Assembly (NCBI GenBank): GCA_029960065.1
Contig: JASCOF010000001.1
Coordinates: 372,001-436,000 of the forward strand
Reading direction: 5' to 3'
Source: Flavobacteriaceae bacterium PS02336
GTDB taxonomy: Bacteria > Bacteroidota > Bacteroidia > Flavobacteriales > Flavobacteriaceae
DNA: 64,000 nucleotides
In this document: piece after piece, positions 16,861 to 25,950 of the stretch
Layout: every line of letters begins with the position of its first letter
How positions within the stretch are numbered: position 1 is the stretch's first letter
Notes under the pieces: generated by a model
The model's input: the letters and a program-made list of their open reading frames with translations, nothing else
What the model was told of the DNA's origin: nothing
Database searches by the model: none
Program-made: the position numbers and the translations under genes

Positions 16861-18321
16861 ATGAGTCAAGAAGTAAGAAATCTGGAGCCAAAAGCACTTT
16901 GGAACAAATTCGCAGATTTAAATGCTGTACCGCGTCCTTCTAAAAAGGAAGAGCGTGTAATTGAGTTTATGAAAAACTTTGGAAACAGCTTAGGTTTAGA
17001 AACTTTTGAAGATGAAATCCGAAATGTAATCATTAGAAAACCGGCAACTCCAGGAATGGAAAACCGAAAAGCTATTGTAATGCAGGGGCATTTGGATATG
17101 GTGCATCAAAAAAATGCAGATACTGTTTTTGATTTCGATACACAAGGAATCGATATGTATGTAGATGGTGACTGGGTTCGTGCACGTGGTACAACTTTAG
17201 GTGCAGATAATGGACTTGGTGTTGCAACAATAATGGCTATTTTAGAAAGCAAAGATATCCCGCATCCAGCAATTGAAGCGTTGTTTACGATCGATGAAGA
17301 AACTGGGATGACGGGTGCGTTAAATCTTAAGGGCGGTATTTTACAAGGCCAGATTTTGTTGAATTTAGATACTGAAGAAGACGATGAAATTGATATTGGA
17401 TGTGCTGGAGGAATCGATGTAACAGCTACAAGAACCTATCATGAAGAAGAAGTTCCAGAAGGATCTGTTGGTTATACGATTACGGTAAAAGGACTAAACG
17501 GAGGACATTCAGGAATGGATATCCATAAAGGATTAGGAAACGCTAATAAAATAATGAACCGTTTGTTATTTGACGCATTTGAAAACTTTGGTTTGCAGAT
17601 TGTTGAAGTGAATGGTGGAAGTCTTCGAAATGCAATTCCAAGAGAAAGCGTTGCGAAAGTAATCATTTCTCAAATGTTTGATGAAGCTTATGTGTACGAT
17701 ATGCAGGAAATCATTTCTGATATCAAAGCAGAATACAAAACAACTGAGCCAAACTTGTCGATTGAGATTGTAAAAGGTGAGTTAGCTGAAAAAGTAATGG
17801 ATCTTGGTGTTCAAGAAGGGATCATCAGAGCTATTTATGCTGCGCAAAACGGAGTTTATAAAATGAGCGCCGATATGGCAGATTTGGTTGAAACTTCAAA
17901 TAACATCGCACGAGTTGTTATCAAAGACGGAGAAATTTTGGTAGGATGTTTAACGCGTTCTTCTGTAGAATCTTCAAAATTTGATTTGGCTAATTCATTA
18001 CGTTCGGCTTTTGAATTAGTTGGATGTGAAGTAGAACTTTCTGGTTCTTATCCAGGATGGACTCCAAATGTGAATTCTGAAATCTTAGAAGTGTTGAAAG
18101 ATATTTACAAAAAACAAAATGGAGAACAGCCAAAAGTTGTAGCTTGCCACGCAGGCCTTGAATGCGGAATTTTAGGAACAAATTATCCAGATATGGATAT
18201 GATTTCTTTTGGACCAACTATTCATGGAGCACACTCGCCAGACGAAAGAGCCAGTATTTCTTCTGCTCAAAAATATTGGAAATTTGTATTAGAAATTCTT
18301 TCTAATATACCAGTAAAATAG
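16861..18321 (+). CDS. pepD: Aminoacyl-histidine dipeptidase (M20C family)
   Basis: 486 residues from the ATG at 16861 (MSQEVRNLEPKALWNKFADL); codons before it lie next to the promoter box. PepD cleaves dipeptides such as Xaa-His and beta-Ala-His in the cytoplasm using two zinc ions. Metal and catalytic motifs are visible: VMQGHLDMVHQ (His, Asp), GADNGLGVA (bridging Asp), TIDEETGMTGA (catalytic Glu and ligand Glu), NLDTEEDDEIDIGCAGG and, near the end, GPTIHGAHSPDERASI (His ligand). The stop codon TAG is the first part of the CAGTTTTCAGTC-type repeat. Confidence 0.95.
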   Translation: MSQEVRNLEPKALWNKFADLNAVPRPSKKEERVIEFMKNFGNSLGLETFEDEIRNVIIRKPATPGMENRKAIVMQGHLDMVHQKNADTVFDFDTQGIDMYVDGDWVRARGTTLGADNGLGVATIMAILESKDIPHPAIEALFTIDEETGMTGALNLKGGILQGQILLNLDTEEDDEIDIGCAGGIDVTATRTYHEEEVPEGSVGYTITVKGLNGGHSGMDIHKGLGNANKIMNRLLFDAFENFGLQIVEVNGGSLRNAIPRESVAKVIISQMFDEAYVYDMQEIISDIKAEYKTTEPNLSIEIVKGELAEKVMDLGVQEGIIRAIYAAQNGVYKMSADMADLVETSNNIARVVIKDGEILVGCLTRSSVESSKFDLANSLRSAFELVGCEVELSGSYPGWTPNVNSEILEVLKDIYKKQNGEQPKVVACHAGLECGILGTNYPDMDMISFGPTIHGAHSPDERASISSAQKYWKFVLEILSNIPVK

Positions 18322-18374
18322 TTTCAGTATTCAGTCACGGTTTTCAGTTTCTTTTGAGACTGAAAACTGCGACT
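18319..18374. repeat. Stop-linked CAGTTTTCAGTC repeat hairpin (copy 1)
   Basis: Starts with the pepD stop TAG and folds as AGTCACGGTTTTCAGTTTC (18333-18351), TTTT loop, GAGACTGAAAACTGCGACT (18356-18374), 16 of 19 positions complementary. Confidence 0.75.
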
Positions 18375-18384
18375 GAAAAACTAA

Positions 18385-18495
18385 TTAATCTCTTTTAGGA
18401 GAATTTTTCTTTTCTCTTTTTTCTTCTTTTTTTTCTTTAGCCGTTTTTAATGGCTCTTTTTTTGCATTTTTTTTAGCATCTTGACCTTTAGCCAT
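18385..18495 (-). CDS. 36-residue Lys/Glu-rich mini-protein
   Basis: An ATG-initiated frame of 36 codons: MAKGQDAKKNAKKEPLKTAK, then EKKEEKREKKNSPKRD. Nearly all residues are Lys, Glu, Ala, Asn or Arg, with no hydrophobic core, so it should be unstructured or a single charged helix and soluble. I believe short proteins beginning MAKGQDAKKN recur in flavobacterial genomes, which supports a real gene, but I cannot verify this here. Role unknown; a nucleic-acid or ribosome-associated peptide is a guess from composition. It lies convergent to pepD, just after the repeat hairpin. Confidence 0.6.
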   Translation of the reverse strand: MAKGQDAKKNAKKEPLKTAKEKKEEKREKKNSPKRD

Positions 18496-18556
18496 AATTT
18501 TTAATTATTTTGCTTTGTTTGTAAGTAAATATAGGAAAATTAATATCCTGAGTATC

Positions 18557-18590
18557 AAAAAAAATCCCCAATTTATAAAAATTGAGGATT
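18557..18590 (-). terminator. Terminator of the CarboxypepD_reg gene
   Basis: Stem AATCCCCAATTT (18563-18574) with AAATTGAGGATT (18579-18590), one mismatch, followed on the minus strand by eight T (A run 18557-18564). Confidence 0.8.
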
Positions 18591-18615
18591 TAGATTTTTA
18601 TTATGAGAGAGATTC

Positions 18616-19389
18616 TTAATTACGTTTCAGTACTTTATACTGTTCATAACAAGCGCTGATCGCATCCATAATCTGAAGATCGTTTGCGGTCTGGATGAAA
18701 GAATCGGAATAGTTGCATCTGTGCATAATTTCAGGAATTTCGTCTTTGCTGATGCCTAATAAAACGGCAACGGTTTCACGATCATATTTAGATTCTAAAA
18801 GTGTACGAACGGTGTCGTCTTTCTTCATTTCTTTCAATTTCTTGAGCTCTTTACCATTTTTTCCAAAGAAATTATAAAGCATATCGGCGGGGTTAAAGAT
18901 GGATCCTAAAACTTTACCAAATGCGTTTGGAGCATATTCTCCAGCCTCATAACCCTGAGTAAGACCTGAAATACTGTAACGATAATTTTCTTTTGTCGGA
19001 ATTAATTTAGAGTCAATTTCAAGATATCCAGTTAAAGTAAACGGAGCAATAATAACTTCTTCTAAAGCAATTGCTTTTTCAGTAAGCTGGATACGGGTTA
19101 CTTTATTTTTAATCCAGTCATTCGTAACTCTAATTCTTAGAGATTGAAAACCAAGAATAGAAAAATGCAGTGTATCATTGACTTGAACGTCAATTTCAAA
19201 ATACCCTTTTTCGTCAGATTTTGCACCGCGTACCTTATTGGTGTTGATGACATTTACACCAGCAAGTGGCTGTTTGCTGTTGTCGTTAATAATGTAACCT
19301 GAAACTCTTTGTGGAACTGTTGGCTGCGTATCTTGAGCAAAACCAAAGTTGGCTAATAGTGTAAAAAAGAAAACTGCGAAATATTTCAT
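18616..19389 (-). CDS. Exported CarboxypepD_reg-like domain protein
   Basis: 257 residues. A signal peptide (MKYFAVFFFTLLANFGFAQ) precedes a carboxypeptidase-regulatory-like beta domain (about residues 28-110): VSGYIINDNSKQPLAGVNVI, GYFEIDVQVNDTLHFSILGFQ. This is the same domain found at the start of SusC/TonB receptors, but no plug or barrel follows. The remaining 140 residues are charged and helical. It is probably a periplasmic protein, possibly linked to nutrient uptake or the envelope; function unknown. It has its own terminator and stands alone between a convergent pair and the helicase gene. Confidence 0.78.
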   Translation of the reverse strand: MKYFAVFFFTLLANFGFAQDTQPTVPQRVSGYIINDNSKQPLAGVNVINTNKVRGAKSDEKGYFEIDVQVNDTLHFSILGFQSLRIRVTNDWIKNKVTRIQLTEKAIALEEVIIAPFTLTGYLEIDSKLIPTKENYRYSISGLTQGYEAGEYAPNAFGKVLGSIFNPADMLYNFFGKNGKELKKLKEMKKDDTVRTLLESKYDRETVAVLLGISKDEIPEIMHRCNYSDSFIQTANDLQIMDAISACYEQYKVLKRN

Positions 19390-19573
19390 ATCCTGATTTA
19401 AAGCACTAAAAGTAGTAAATCGGGATTAAATATCTCGCAGTCTTGGAATTTAATTATAAGAAAATTAACAAAGGCTCTAGTATTACTTTTTTGTGTTAAG
19501 TAAAAAAGATAGCAAAGATTAAATTGTATTGTTTGGATTACAAAAACTATTTATGGAGAATTAAATTCGGGGT

Positions 19574-19614
19574 AAAAAAAATCCCAAGTTCCAAGTATAT
19601 TTGGAATTTGGGAT
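19574..19614 (-). terminator. Terminator of the DEAD-box helicase gene
   Basis: 14-bp stem ATCCCAAGTTCCAA (19581-19594) with TTGGAATTTGGGAT (19601-19614), one G-U pair, then a T run on the minus strand (A run 19574-19580). Confidence 0.85.
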
Positions 19615-19637
19615 TTTATATTTAAGAAATTGAATTA

Positions 19638-21551
19638 TTAATCTCTTCTAGTTCTTCTTGGTCTTGAGCTGTCGCCAAAGTTTTCTGAACGTCTTGGAGC
19701 TCTGTCCGAACCTCCATTTTCGTTTCTTGGAGCAGAACTTCTAAAACCGCCTTCTCTTCTTGGAGCAGATGAATTTCTGTCACTTCTGAAACCGCCTTCG
19801 CGTGAACCTCCATCTCTTGAAGAATTTCTATCGCTTCTGAATCCGCCTTCACGTCTTGGAGCAAAGTTTCCTTCTCTTCTTGGTCCTGAACTGCGTCCGC
19901 CTCCACGATTATTGTGATCACGTCTTCCGCCACCGTCATTTTTAGAAATCTCAACATTGATACGACGACCTTCTAATTGAACGCTATTTAAAACATCCAT
20001 TACTTTGTCTGTATGCTGTGGATCAGTATTAAAGAAAGAGAAACCTTCTTTTACATCAACTTTAAAGATATCATCACGACCTAAATCTAATGTTTCTTTT
20101 AAGTAATCTTTCAATGACATCCAATCAAAGTTGTCTCTAGAACCAATATTCACGAAATAACGAACTGCGCCGTTATTATTGAATTCTCTTGGCTCAGAAT
20201 CACCTCTTTCACGTCTTTCTCCAGAAGATTGAGTAGAAATATCTCTATTCTTTTTGTAGTAAGCAATGAAACGGTTGAATTCTACTGAAACCATTTTCTT
20301 AATCAATTCTTCTTTAGATAAATCTTCAAGAACATTGTTGATTGCTGGCAAATAGTTGTCAATTTCGTGATCAACCTCAGTATCTTTAATTTTATTAGCT
20401 AAGTGTAATAACTGAATTTCGCAGATTTCGATTCCAGAAGGAATTGTTTTTTCTTCGAATTTTTGTTTGATGATTCTCTCGATAGAAGAAATTTTACGTA
20501 ATTCACTTTTTGTAACAATTACAATAGAAGTACCTAATTTTCCAGCTCTACCAGTACGACCAGAACGGTGGTTGTACGTTTCGATTTCGTCAGGTAATTG
20601 GTAGTTTACAACGTGTGTTACGTTATCAACGTCAATACCACGTGCAGCAACGTCAGTAGCAACAAGCATCTGAATTTGTCTTCCACGGAACGATTTCATT
20701 ACACCATCACGTTGTGCCTGAGATAAATCTCCGTGTAACGCAGCGGCGCTATATCCATCTTCAATTAATTTTTCAGCTACAGCTTGTGTATCTCTTTTCG
20801 TACGACAGAAAACTACAGAAAAAATATCTGGATTTGCATCTGCTAAACGTTTTAGAGCTTCGTAACGATCACGAGCATTTACTAAGTAAAATTCGTGAGA
20901 AACTGTTGCAGAACCTGAGTTCTTAGCACCAACAGTAATTTCAACCGGTTCGCTCATGAATTGTTTTGCAATTCTAGCAACCTCTTGTGGCATAGTTGCA
21001 GAGAACAACCATGTGTTTTTTTGATCTGGTGTATCTGATAAGATAGATACGATGTCTTCATAGAATCCCATGTTCAACATCTCATCCGCTTCATCAAGAA
21101 TACAGTAATCTATATTTTTAATGTTAACTAAACCTCTGTTAATCATGTCTTGCATTCTTCCTGGAGTAGCCACAATAATTTGTGCGCCTCTTTTAATCTC
21201 TCTAGCTTGCTCTGTAATACTAGCCCCGCCGTAAACTGCTACCACATTAATACCTTTTTCGTATTTTGAGTAGTTTTTAAGTTCGTTGGTAATCTGTAAA
21301 CAAAGTTCTCGTGTTGGCGATAAAACTAATGCTTGTGTGTTTCTATTGTCAGCATCAATTTTTTGAATTAGCGGAAAACCGAAAGCTGCCGTTTTCCCTG
21401 TCCCTGTCTGAGCCAACGCAACCATATCTGTGTCTTTTTCCAATAATAGGGGAATCGCCTTTTCCTGTACCTCTGACGGATTTTCAAATCCTAGATCTAA
21501 AATCGCCTTCAGTAACGATTCATTCAATCCTAATTGTTCAAATTTATTCAT
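19638..21551 (-). CDS. DEAD-box RNA helicase with DbpA-type domain and RG-rich tail
   Basis: 637 residues from the ATG at 21551; an upstream in-frame codon at 21575 would lie inside the promoter. The RecA core has the Q motif (FEQLGLNESLLKAI...GFENPSEVQ), motif I AQTGTGKTAAFGFPL, motif II LDEADEMLNMGF, motif III FSATM and motif VI HRSGRTGRAG. A DbpA-like RNA-binding domain (about 455-530, RYFVNIGSRDNFDWMSLKDY) follows. The last 100 residues are repeats such as PRREGGFRSDRNSS, rich in Arg and Gly. Such helicases help ribosome assembly and RNA decay, often in the cold. The repetitive tail gives long false reading frames in other phases. Confidence 0.95.
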   Translation of the reverse strand: MNKFEQLGLNESLLKAILDLGFENPSEVQEKAIPLLLEKDTDMVALAQTGTGKTAAFGFPLIQKIDADNRNTQALVLSPTRELCLQITNELKNYSKYEKGINVVAVYGGASITEQAREIKRGAQIIVATPGRMQDMINRGLVNIKNIDYCILDEADEMLNMGFYEDIVSILSDTPDQKNTWLFSATMPQEVARIAKQFMSEPVEITVGAKNSGSATVSHEFYLVNARDRYEALKRLADANPDIFSVVFCRTKRDTQAVAEKLIEDGYSAAALHGDLSQAQRDGVMKSFRGRQIQMLVATDVAARGIDVDNVTHVVNYQLPDEIETYNHRSGRTGRAGKLGTSIVIVTKSELRKISSIERIIKQKFEEKTIPSGIEICEIQLLHLANKIKDTEVDHEIDNYLPAINNVLEDLSKEELIKKMVSVEFNRFIAYYKKNRDISTQSSGERRERGDSEPREFNNNGAVRYFVNIGSRDNFDWMSLKDYLKETLDLGRDDIFKVDVKEGFSFFNTDPQHTDKVMDVLNSVQLEGRRINVEISKNDGGGRRDHNNRGGGRSSGPRREGNFAPRREGGFRSDRNSSRDGGSREGGFRSDRNSSAPRREGGFRSSAPRNENGGSDRAPRRSENFGDSSRPRRTRRD

Positions 21552-21572
21552 ATATGTATTTAAAATAGGGTG

Positions 21573-21580
21573 CAAAATTA
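21573..21580 (-). promoter_or_regulatory. Candidate -7 box for the helicase gene
   Basis: Reads TAATTTTG on the minus strand, 22 bp before the helicase ATG; the 204-bp upstream gap contains no other gene. Confidence 0.45.
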
Positions 21581-21755
21581 CTGTTAATTATTCAGATAAA
21601 CTAATGCAATTTCAAGAATTATGTATTTGTTATGATTTGATTATCAAAAAGTTACGATTTTGCTAAAATGATTTTTTGCAAAAAATCCAGAATTTGCCCC
21701 AAAAACACGTCTGAAAATGTAAAATTTGAGCTTTAAAATGTTGTATTTGAAACAA

Positions 21756-22334
21756 TTATTTTGTGGTAGTCAGGAAATCAATTAGTTGCTGAACTGCTTT
21801 TCCCCGATGTCCAATGGTGTTTTTTACTTCCAACGGCAGTTCTGCAAAGGTTTTGTCAAAATTTTCAGGTTTAAAAACTGGGTCGTATCCAAAACCATTT
21901 GTCCCAGTTTTTCTTTCTGTAATTTCACCTTTTGCAATTCCAGTAAATAAATATTGCTTTCCTTCAAGATTTAAAGTGATAACAGTTTTAAACTGAGCGC
22001 TTCGATTTTTGTTATTCTCTAACGCCTTCAAAAGTTTATTCATATTGTCATCTGCATTTTTTTGCTCGCCGGCGTAACGTGCAGAATACACTCCTGGTTC
22101 GCCGTTTAAAGCATTTACTTCTAAACCTGTATCATCTGCAAAACAATTATAACCATACTTTTGTGTTACGTAATCCGCTTTCAAAATGGCATTTCCTTCA
22201 ATTGTATCTGCTGTTTCAGGAATATCTTCCAAACAATTAATATCTTCTAAACTTAATATTTTAATACTTTCAGGAAGCATGCTTTGTATTTCGGCAATTT
22301 TATTTTTATTGTTTGAAGCGAAAACGAGTTTCAT
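21756..22334 (-). CDS. rdgB: Non-canonical purine NTP pyrophosphatase
   Basis: 192 residues, the usual size of RdgB/HAM1. The enzyme removes XTP, ITP and dITP from nucleotide pools by release of pyrophosphate. Motifs: [17 protein letters not shown] (substrate loop), [42 protein letters not shown] (metal-binding Asp), [10 protein letters not shown] and the C-terminal [11 protein letters not shown]. No oddities. Minus strand, upstream of the helicase gene but separated from it by 204 bp. Confidence 0.95.
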   Translation of the reverse strand: MKLVFASNNKNKIAEIQSMLPESIKILSLEDINCLEDIPETADTIEGNAILKADYVTQKYGYNCFADDTGLEVNALNGEPGVYSARYAGEQKNADDNMNKLLKALENNKNRSAQFKTVITLNLEGKQYLFTGIAKGEITERKTGTNGFGYDPVFKPENFDKTFAELPLEVKNTIGHRGKAVQQLIDFLTTTK

Positions 22335-22378
22335 AGAATTAAGTGTTTAAATGATTTTCAACACAAATTTAGAATTCT

Positions 22379-22386
22379 TATATTTG
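22379..22386 (+). promoter_or_regulatory. Candidate -7 box for the ABC exporter
   Basis: TATATTTG, 24 bp before the ABC transporter ATG; the -33 region is T/A-rich without an exact TTTG. Confidence 0.5.
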
Positions 22387-22410
22387 ATATGTAAGCTAAA
22401 ATTTAAATAA

Positions 22411-24189
22411 ATGCAATTATCAGTACTTTATAAAAAAATCCTGCCTTTTGTAAAGCCGTACAGAAAAATGGTAATTGCAACTTTACTCCTTACTTTTTTA
22501 GGGTCGTTTGCGGCGCAGGTAAATGCAATAATTTTAAAATATACTGTAGATACGATTAATAATTTAATGGTTGCTCATGAACCTTTATCAAAAGGATTTC
22601 ATTTGCTGGGAATAATTAGTATTGTATTACTAACTAAAGAATTGGTTAATTCGGTGGTTCAATTTGGACAAAAATTTTATGGTGAAAAACTCCGTATTTT
22701 TATCACTCGAGATATTTCTCAAACTATAGTCGAAAAAATTCTAAGTTATAGAATGGAGTTTTATACTTCTGATGAAAATGAAAGCGGAAAACTTCAGACC
22801 AGAATTGATGCCGGAATCAGCAGTTTAACGCGATTGGTTCAAAACTTTTTTATTGACATTCTTCCTTTATTTGCAAATGCCTTTGTTGCTTTAGTAATTA
22901 TGTTTTATGCTAATGTGTATGTTGGTTTGGTAAGCTTATGTATTATTCCAATTTACTTTTATATCAGTCAATTACAGGCAACAAAACTTAGCGGATTCAG
23001 ACGAAGAATGCGTAATTACCGTGAAACTAAAAACAACGGAATTATTAGTTTAATTGAATCCATAACTCTAATTAAATCTTTTGTGCGTGAACCTTCTGAA
23101 GCAGATCGTCATCAAAAAATTCAATACGAAATGACCGAAAATCAGCTGGAAACCAGAAAAACCAGTTTTATTTTTGAAAGCATTAAAAGTTTTGTGGAAC
23201 AGATTGGAGTAGTAATCATAATTATTTTGACTGCTTATTTTGTTTTGAATAATCAAATGACAATTGGCGCGATTATGTTTCATATTATGTTGTTTAATAA
23301 TGTTTCGTCCCCAATTAGACAATTGCACCGTATTTATGATGAAGTAAATGACGCTTTAATTTATTCCGAGGGTTTCTTTGATATTTTAGAAGCGGAGCAT
23401 GAAACAGAAACGAGCGGTAATTATATTCCGGAAAAAATTGTGGGATTAATTGAAGTTAAAAATGTAGATTTTGTATATCCCAATGGAACGCAGGCACTTT
23501 TTGATATTAATTTTACAGTAAAACCCAACGAAACATCTGCTTTGGTGGGATTAAGCGGTGCTGGAAAAAGTACAATTATTAATTTACTGGATAAATTTTA
23601 TCTGCCGTCATCAGGGCAGATTTTTTTAGACGGAGTTGATTTGATAGATTACAATACCGATTTCCTCCGAAAAAATATTGGTTTGGTACTTCAGAAAAAC
23701 CACATTTTTAAAGGAACAGTTGCCGAAAATATTTTATACGGAAATCCTGAAGCTTCGCATGAAGAAGTGATTGAAGCAGCAAAACAAGCTTATATTCATG
23801 AGCAGGTGATACAATTGCCAAAAGGTTACGATTCTGATGCACATTTACTTTCTGGCGGTCAGCAGCAACGAATTGCAATTGCGAGATTGTTTCTAAAAAA
23901 TCCGCCAATCATTTTCCTTGATGAACCAACAGCAAGTTTAGATGCAATTGCAACAGAACAAATTAAAAAATCTCTGGATGCTATCAAAAAAGATCGAACC
24001 GTGATTATCATTTCCCACAGTATTTCTCAGATTATAGATGCTTCAAATATTATCGTTCTAGAAAAAGGAAGATGTGTTGAAAAAGGGACTCACGATGAAT
24101 TGTATGATAATAAAGGAACCTATTATCAAATATTTATGGCAATGGCAAATAGTCTGAATATTGAAAAAATCACACAGACTTTTGATTGA
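22411..24189 (+). CDS. ABC exporter, fused permease and ATPase
   Basis: 592 residues with the standard half-transporter layout: six membrane helices in residues 20-310 and a nucleotide-binding domain from about 340. Walker A is GLSGAGKST (near 382), the signature is LSGGQQQR (near 480), Walker B is IIFLDEPTASLD, and the H-loop is IIISHS. Resembles lipid A/multidrug exporters (MsbA-like), but the substrate cannot be read from sequence. Likely works as a homodimer in the inner membrane. Its 3' end overlaps the convergent DUF2809 gene by 20 bp. Confidence 0.93.
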   Translation: MQLSVLYKKILPFVKPYRKMVIATLLLTFLGSFAAQVNAIILKYTVDTINNLMVAHEPLSKGFHLLGIISIVLLTKELVNSVVQFGQKFYGEKLRIFITRDISQTIVEKILSYRMEFYTSDENESGKLQTRIDAGISSLTRLVQNFFIDILPLFANAFVALVIMFYANVYVGLVSLCIIPIYFYISQLQATKLSGFRRRMRNYRETKNNGIISLIESITLIKSFVREPSEADRHQKIQYEMTENQLETRKTSFIFESIKSFVEQIGVVIIIILTAYFVLNNQMTIGAIMFHIMLFNNVSSPIRQLHRIYDEVNDALIYSEGFFDILEAEHETETSGNYIPEKIVGLIEVKNVDFVYPNGTQALFDINFTVKPNETSALVGLSGAGKSTIINLLDKFYLPSSGQIFLDGVDLIDYNTDFLRKNIGLVLQKNHIFKGTVAENILYGNPEASHEEVIEAAKQAYIHEQVIQLPKGYDSDAHLLSGGQQQRIAIARLFLKNPPIIFLDEPTASLDAIATEQIKKSLDAIKKDRTVIIISHSISQIIDASNIIVLEKGRCVEKGTHDELYDNKGTYYQIFMAMANSLNIEKITQTFD

Positions 24190-24616
24190 AATAGCTCAAA
24201 GTTATTTTCTCTGTAATAAGAACGGTCAAAATTCCAAAAGTGTAAGCAAGGATATCCGACCATAAAAATCCCTGTCCTAAAACATATCGTCCAAAAAGTG
24301 TTTTTCTAAGCTCTGTAATCCAATCAGCTTGGTACAATTGTAGAAATTCAATTCCGTAACAAATTAGTAGGGAAATTAAAAATATTAAAAATGCTTTTTT
24401 GAATGGGAGAAATATTCGAACTAAAAAATAAATCATTACAGCGTATAGAAAATCTCCAATCCATAAAGGCATAAAAGATATTTTTCTAGAAAGAATTCCA
24501 AGGAAAATGATGGAAAGGAAAATTATGGTGTAGTAGATTCTTGGTTTTTTCAAGTTTAGAAAAGGTTTATTTAAAAGCAAATTTATATTAAAATATTGGT
24601 AACCGCTCTTTGTCAA
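24170..24616 (-). CDS. DUF2809 family membrane protein
   Basis: About 148 residues with four membrane helices. The pattern KPRIYYTIIFLSIIFLGILSRK, PLWIGDFLYAVMIYFLVRI, CYGIEFLQLYQADWI and LGQGFLWSDILAYTFG is typical of DUF2809. There is no ATG in the first 48 codons. The longest frame uses TTG at 24616, which falls inside the left arm of a 15-bp perfect inverted repeat. A downstream TTG (at LLLNKPFLN) is an alternative. The start is therefore unsettled, and the repeat may have replaced the original start region. Function unknown. Confidence 0.68.
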   Translation of the reverse strand: MTKSGYQYFNINLLLNKPFLNLKKPRIYYTIIFLSIIFLGILSRKISFMPLWIGDFLYAVMIYFLVRIFLPFKKAFLIFLISLLICYGIEFLQLYQADWITELRKTLFGRYVLGQGFLWSDILAYTFGILTVLITEKITLSYFNQKSV

Positions 24617-24638
24617 AGTTCAAAACTTTGACAAAGAG
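24606..24638. repeat. Perfect 15-bp inverted repeat (CTTTGTCAAA family)
   Basis: CTCTTTGTCAAAGTT (24606-24620), CAA loop, AACTTTGACAAAGAG (24624-24638). The core matches the hairpin at 59485-59515. Confidence 0.85.
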
Positions 24639-24765
24639 AACACAAAAACAGGCAATAAGTAGATCAATTATCCCATTTTAGGCAGTCAATAATACAAAAC
24701 CAAAATACATTTACTTTATTTCATAAATTTATCGGTTCAAACAACTATCTATCAAAAATAACCAC

Positions 24766-25944
24766 ATGAATACAAAATTTTTCACCCTGATTACCGCTTT
24801 ATTTCTTTTGGGAAATCAAGGTTATTCTCAAAAAGACAATTCGTTTAATGTTAAAAAACAATTGGATTACTGCGCGGCGCAGGCTTCTAAAACTTTACAA
24901 GTAATTCCAAATGACGGGACTTCGCCTCGAACAGTTCCAAACGGAAGCAAAGAATGGAAATTTGTTGGGTATAAAGACTGGACTAGCGGATTCTGGCCGG
25001 GAGAATTATGGTTTTTATACGAAGCGACAAAAGATAAAAAATGGGAAAAAGAAGCCGATAAATTCAGCCGTTTTTTAACGCCTTTATCTGTCAGCAAAGC
25101 AGGAGATCACGATTTAGGATTTCAGGTTTTTAACAGCTTCGGAAATGGTTATCGATTGACTAAAAATCCAGAATACAAAGATATTATTCTAAAAACGGCC
25201 GATACTCTGGCAACACTTTTTAATCCGAAAGTGGGAACAATTCAATCTTGGCCTCATAATAAAATGGGTGGTCATAATACGATTATTGATAATATGATGA
25301 ATTTGGAACTTTTGTTTTGGGCATCTAAAAACGGAGGAAATAAAAAGCTCTATGATATTGCTGTAAAACATGCCGAAACGACAATGGCAAATCATTTTAG
25401 ACCAGATAATACGTCATATCACGTTATTATTTATGATTTTGAAACTGGGAGAAAAATAAAAGGAAGAACGGCTCAAGGTTATAGCGATGATAGTATGTGG
25501 GCACGTGGACAGGCGTGGGCTATTTATGGTTTTACAATGACTTACCGAGAAACTAAAGATGCTAAGTTTTTAGATTTTGCACATAAATTGGCGAGAGTAT
25601 ATTTAGATAAATTAACTACAGAAGATTTAATTCCGTATTGGGATTTTAATGCTCCAAATATTCCAAATGAACCAAGAGATGCTTCGGCAGCTGCAATTGT
25701 TTCTTCAGCACTTTTGGAATTAAGCTCTTATACAAAAGATAAGAATTTGAAAGCTGAATATTTAACAAAAGCTAAAAAGATGATCGTCTCACTTTCAAGT
25801 CATTATCAAAGTCATGATGTTAATTCGGCATTTTTATTGCATTCAACTGGACATAAACCTGCAGGAAGTGAGATAGATTGTTCTATAAATTACGCAGATT
25901 ATTACTATCTTGAAGCTTTATTAAGACTTCAAAAATTAAAATAG
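24766..25944 (+). CDS. Glycoside hydrolase family 88 (unsaturated uronyl hydrolase)
   Basis: 392 residues. After a signal peptide (MNTKFFTLITALFLLGNQGYSQ) comes a single alpha/alpha-barrel domain. Family GH88 enzymes remove the terminal unsaturated uronic acid left by polysaccharide lyases. The two catalytic-type aspartates are D116 (GDHDLGFQ) and D175 (TIIDNMMNLELLFWA), separated by 58 residues as in known members. Other signatures are KDWTSGFWPGELW and GYSDDSMWARGQAWAIYG. It is exported, probably periplasmic. No lyase or SusCD pair is adjacent, so the polymer is unknown. Followed 6 bp later by a small lipoprotein gene, suggesting one transcript. Confidence 0.93.
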   Translation: MNTKFFTLITALFLLGNQGYSQKDNSFNVKKQLDYCAAQASKTLQVIPNDGTSPRTVPNGSKEWKFVGYKDWTSGFWPGELWFLYEATKDKKWEKEADKFSRFLTPLSVSKAGDHDLGFQVFNSFGNGYRLTKNPEYKDIILKTADTLATLFNPKVGTIQSWPHNKMGGHNTIIDNMMNLELLFWASKNGGNKKLYDIAVKHAETTMANHFRPDNTSYHVIIYDFETGRKIKGRTAQGYSDDSMWARGQAWAIYGFTMTYRETKDAKFLDFAHKLARVYLDKLTTEDLIPYWDFNAPNIPNEPRDASAAAIVSSALLELSSYTKDKNLKAEYLTKAKKMIVSLSSHYQSHDVNSAFLLHSTGHKPAGSEIDCSINYADYYYLEALLRLQKLK

Positions 25945-25950
25945 AAAATT

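Noticed and set aside
19622..19957. Open frame of 111 codons opposite phase to the helicase tail, rich in Glu, Val and Gln
   Set aside because: It is produced by the repetitive codons of the RG-rich tail; the helicase frame has clear domain homology through this stretch.
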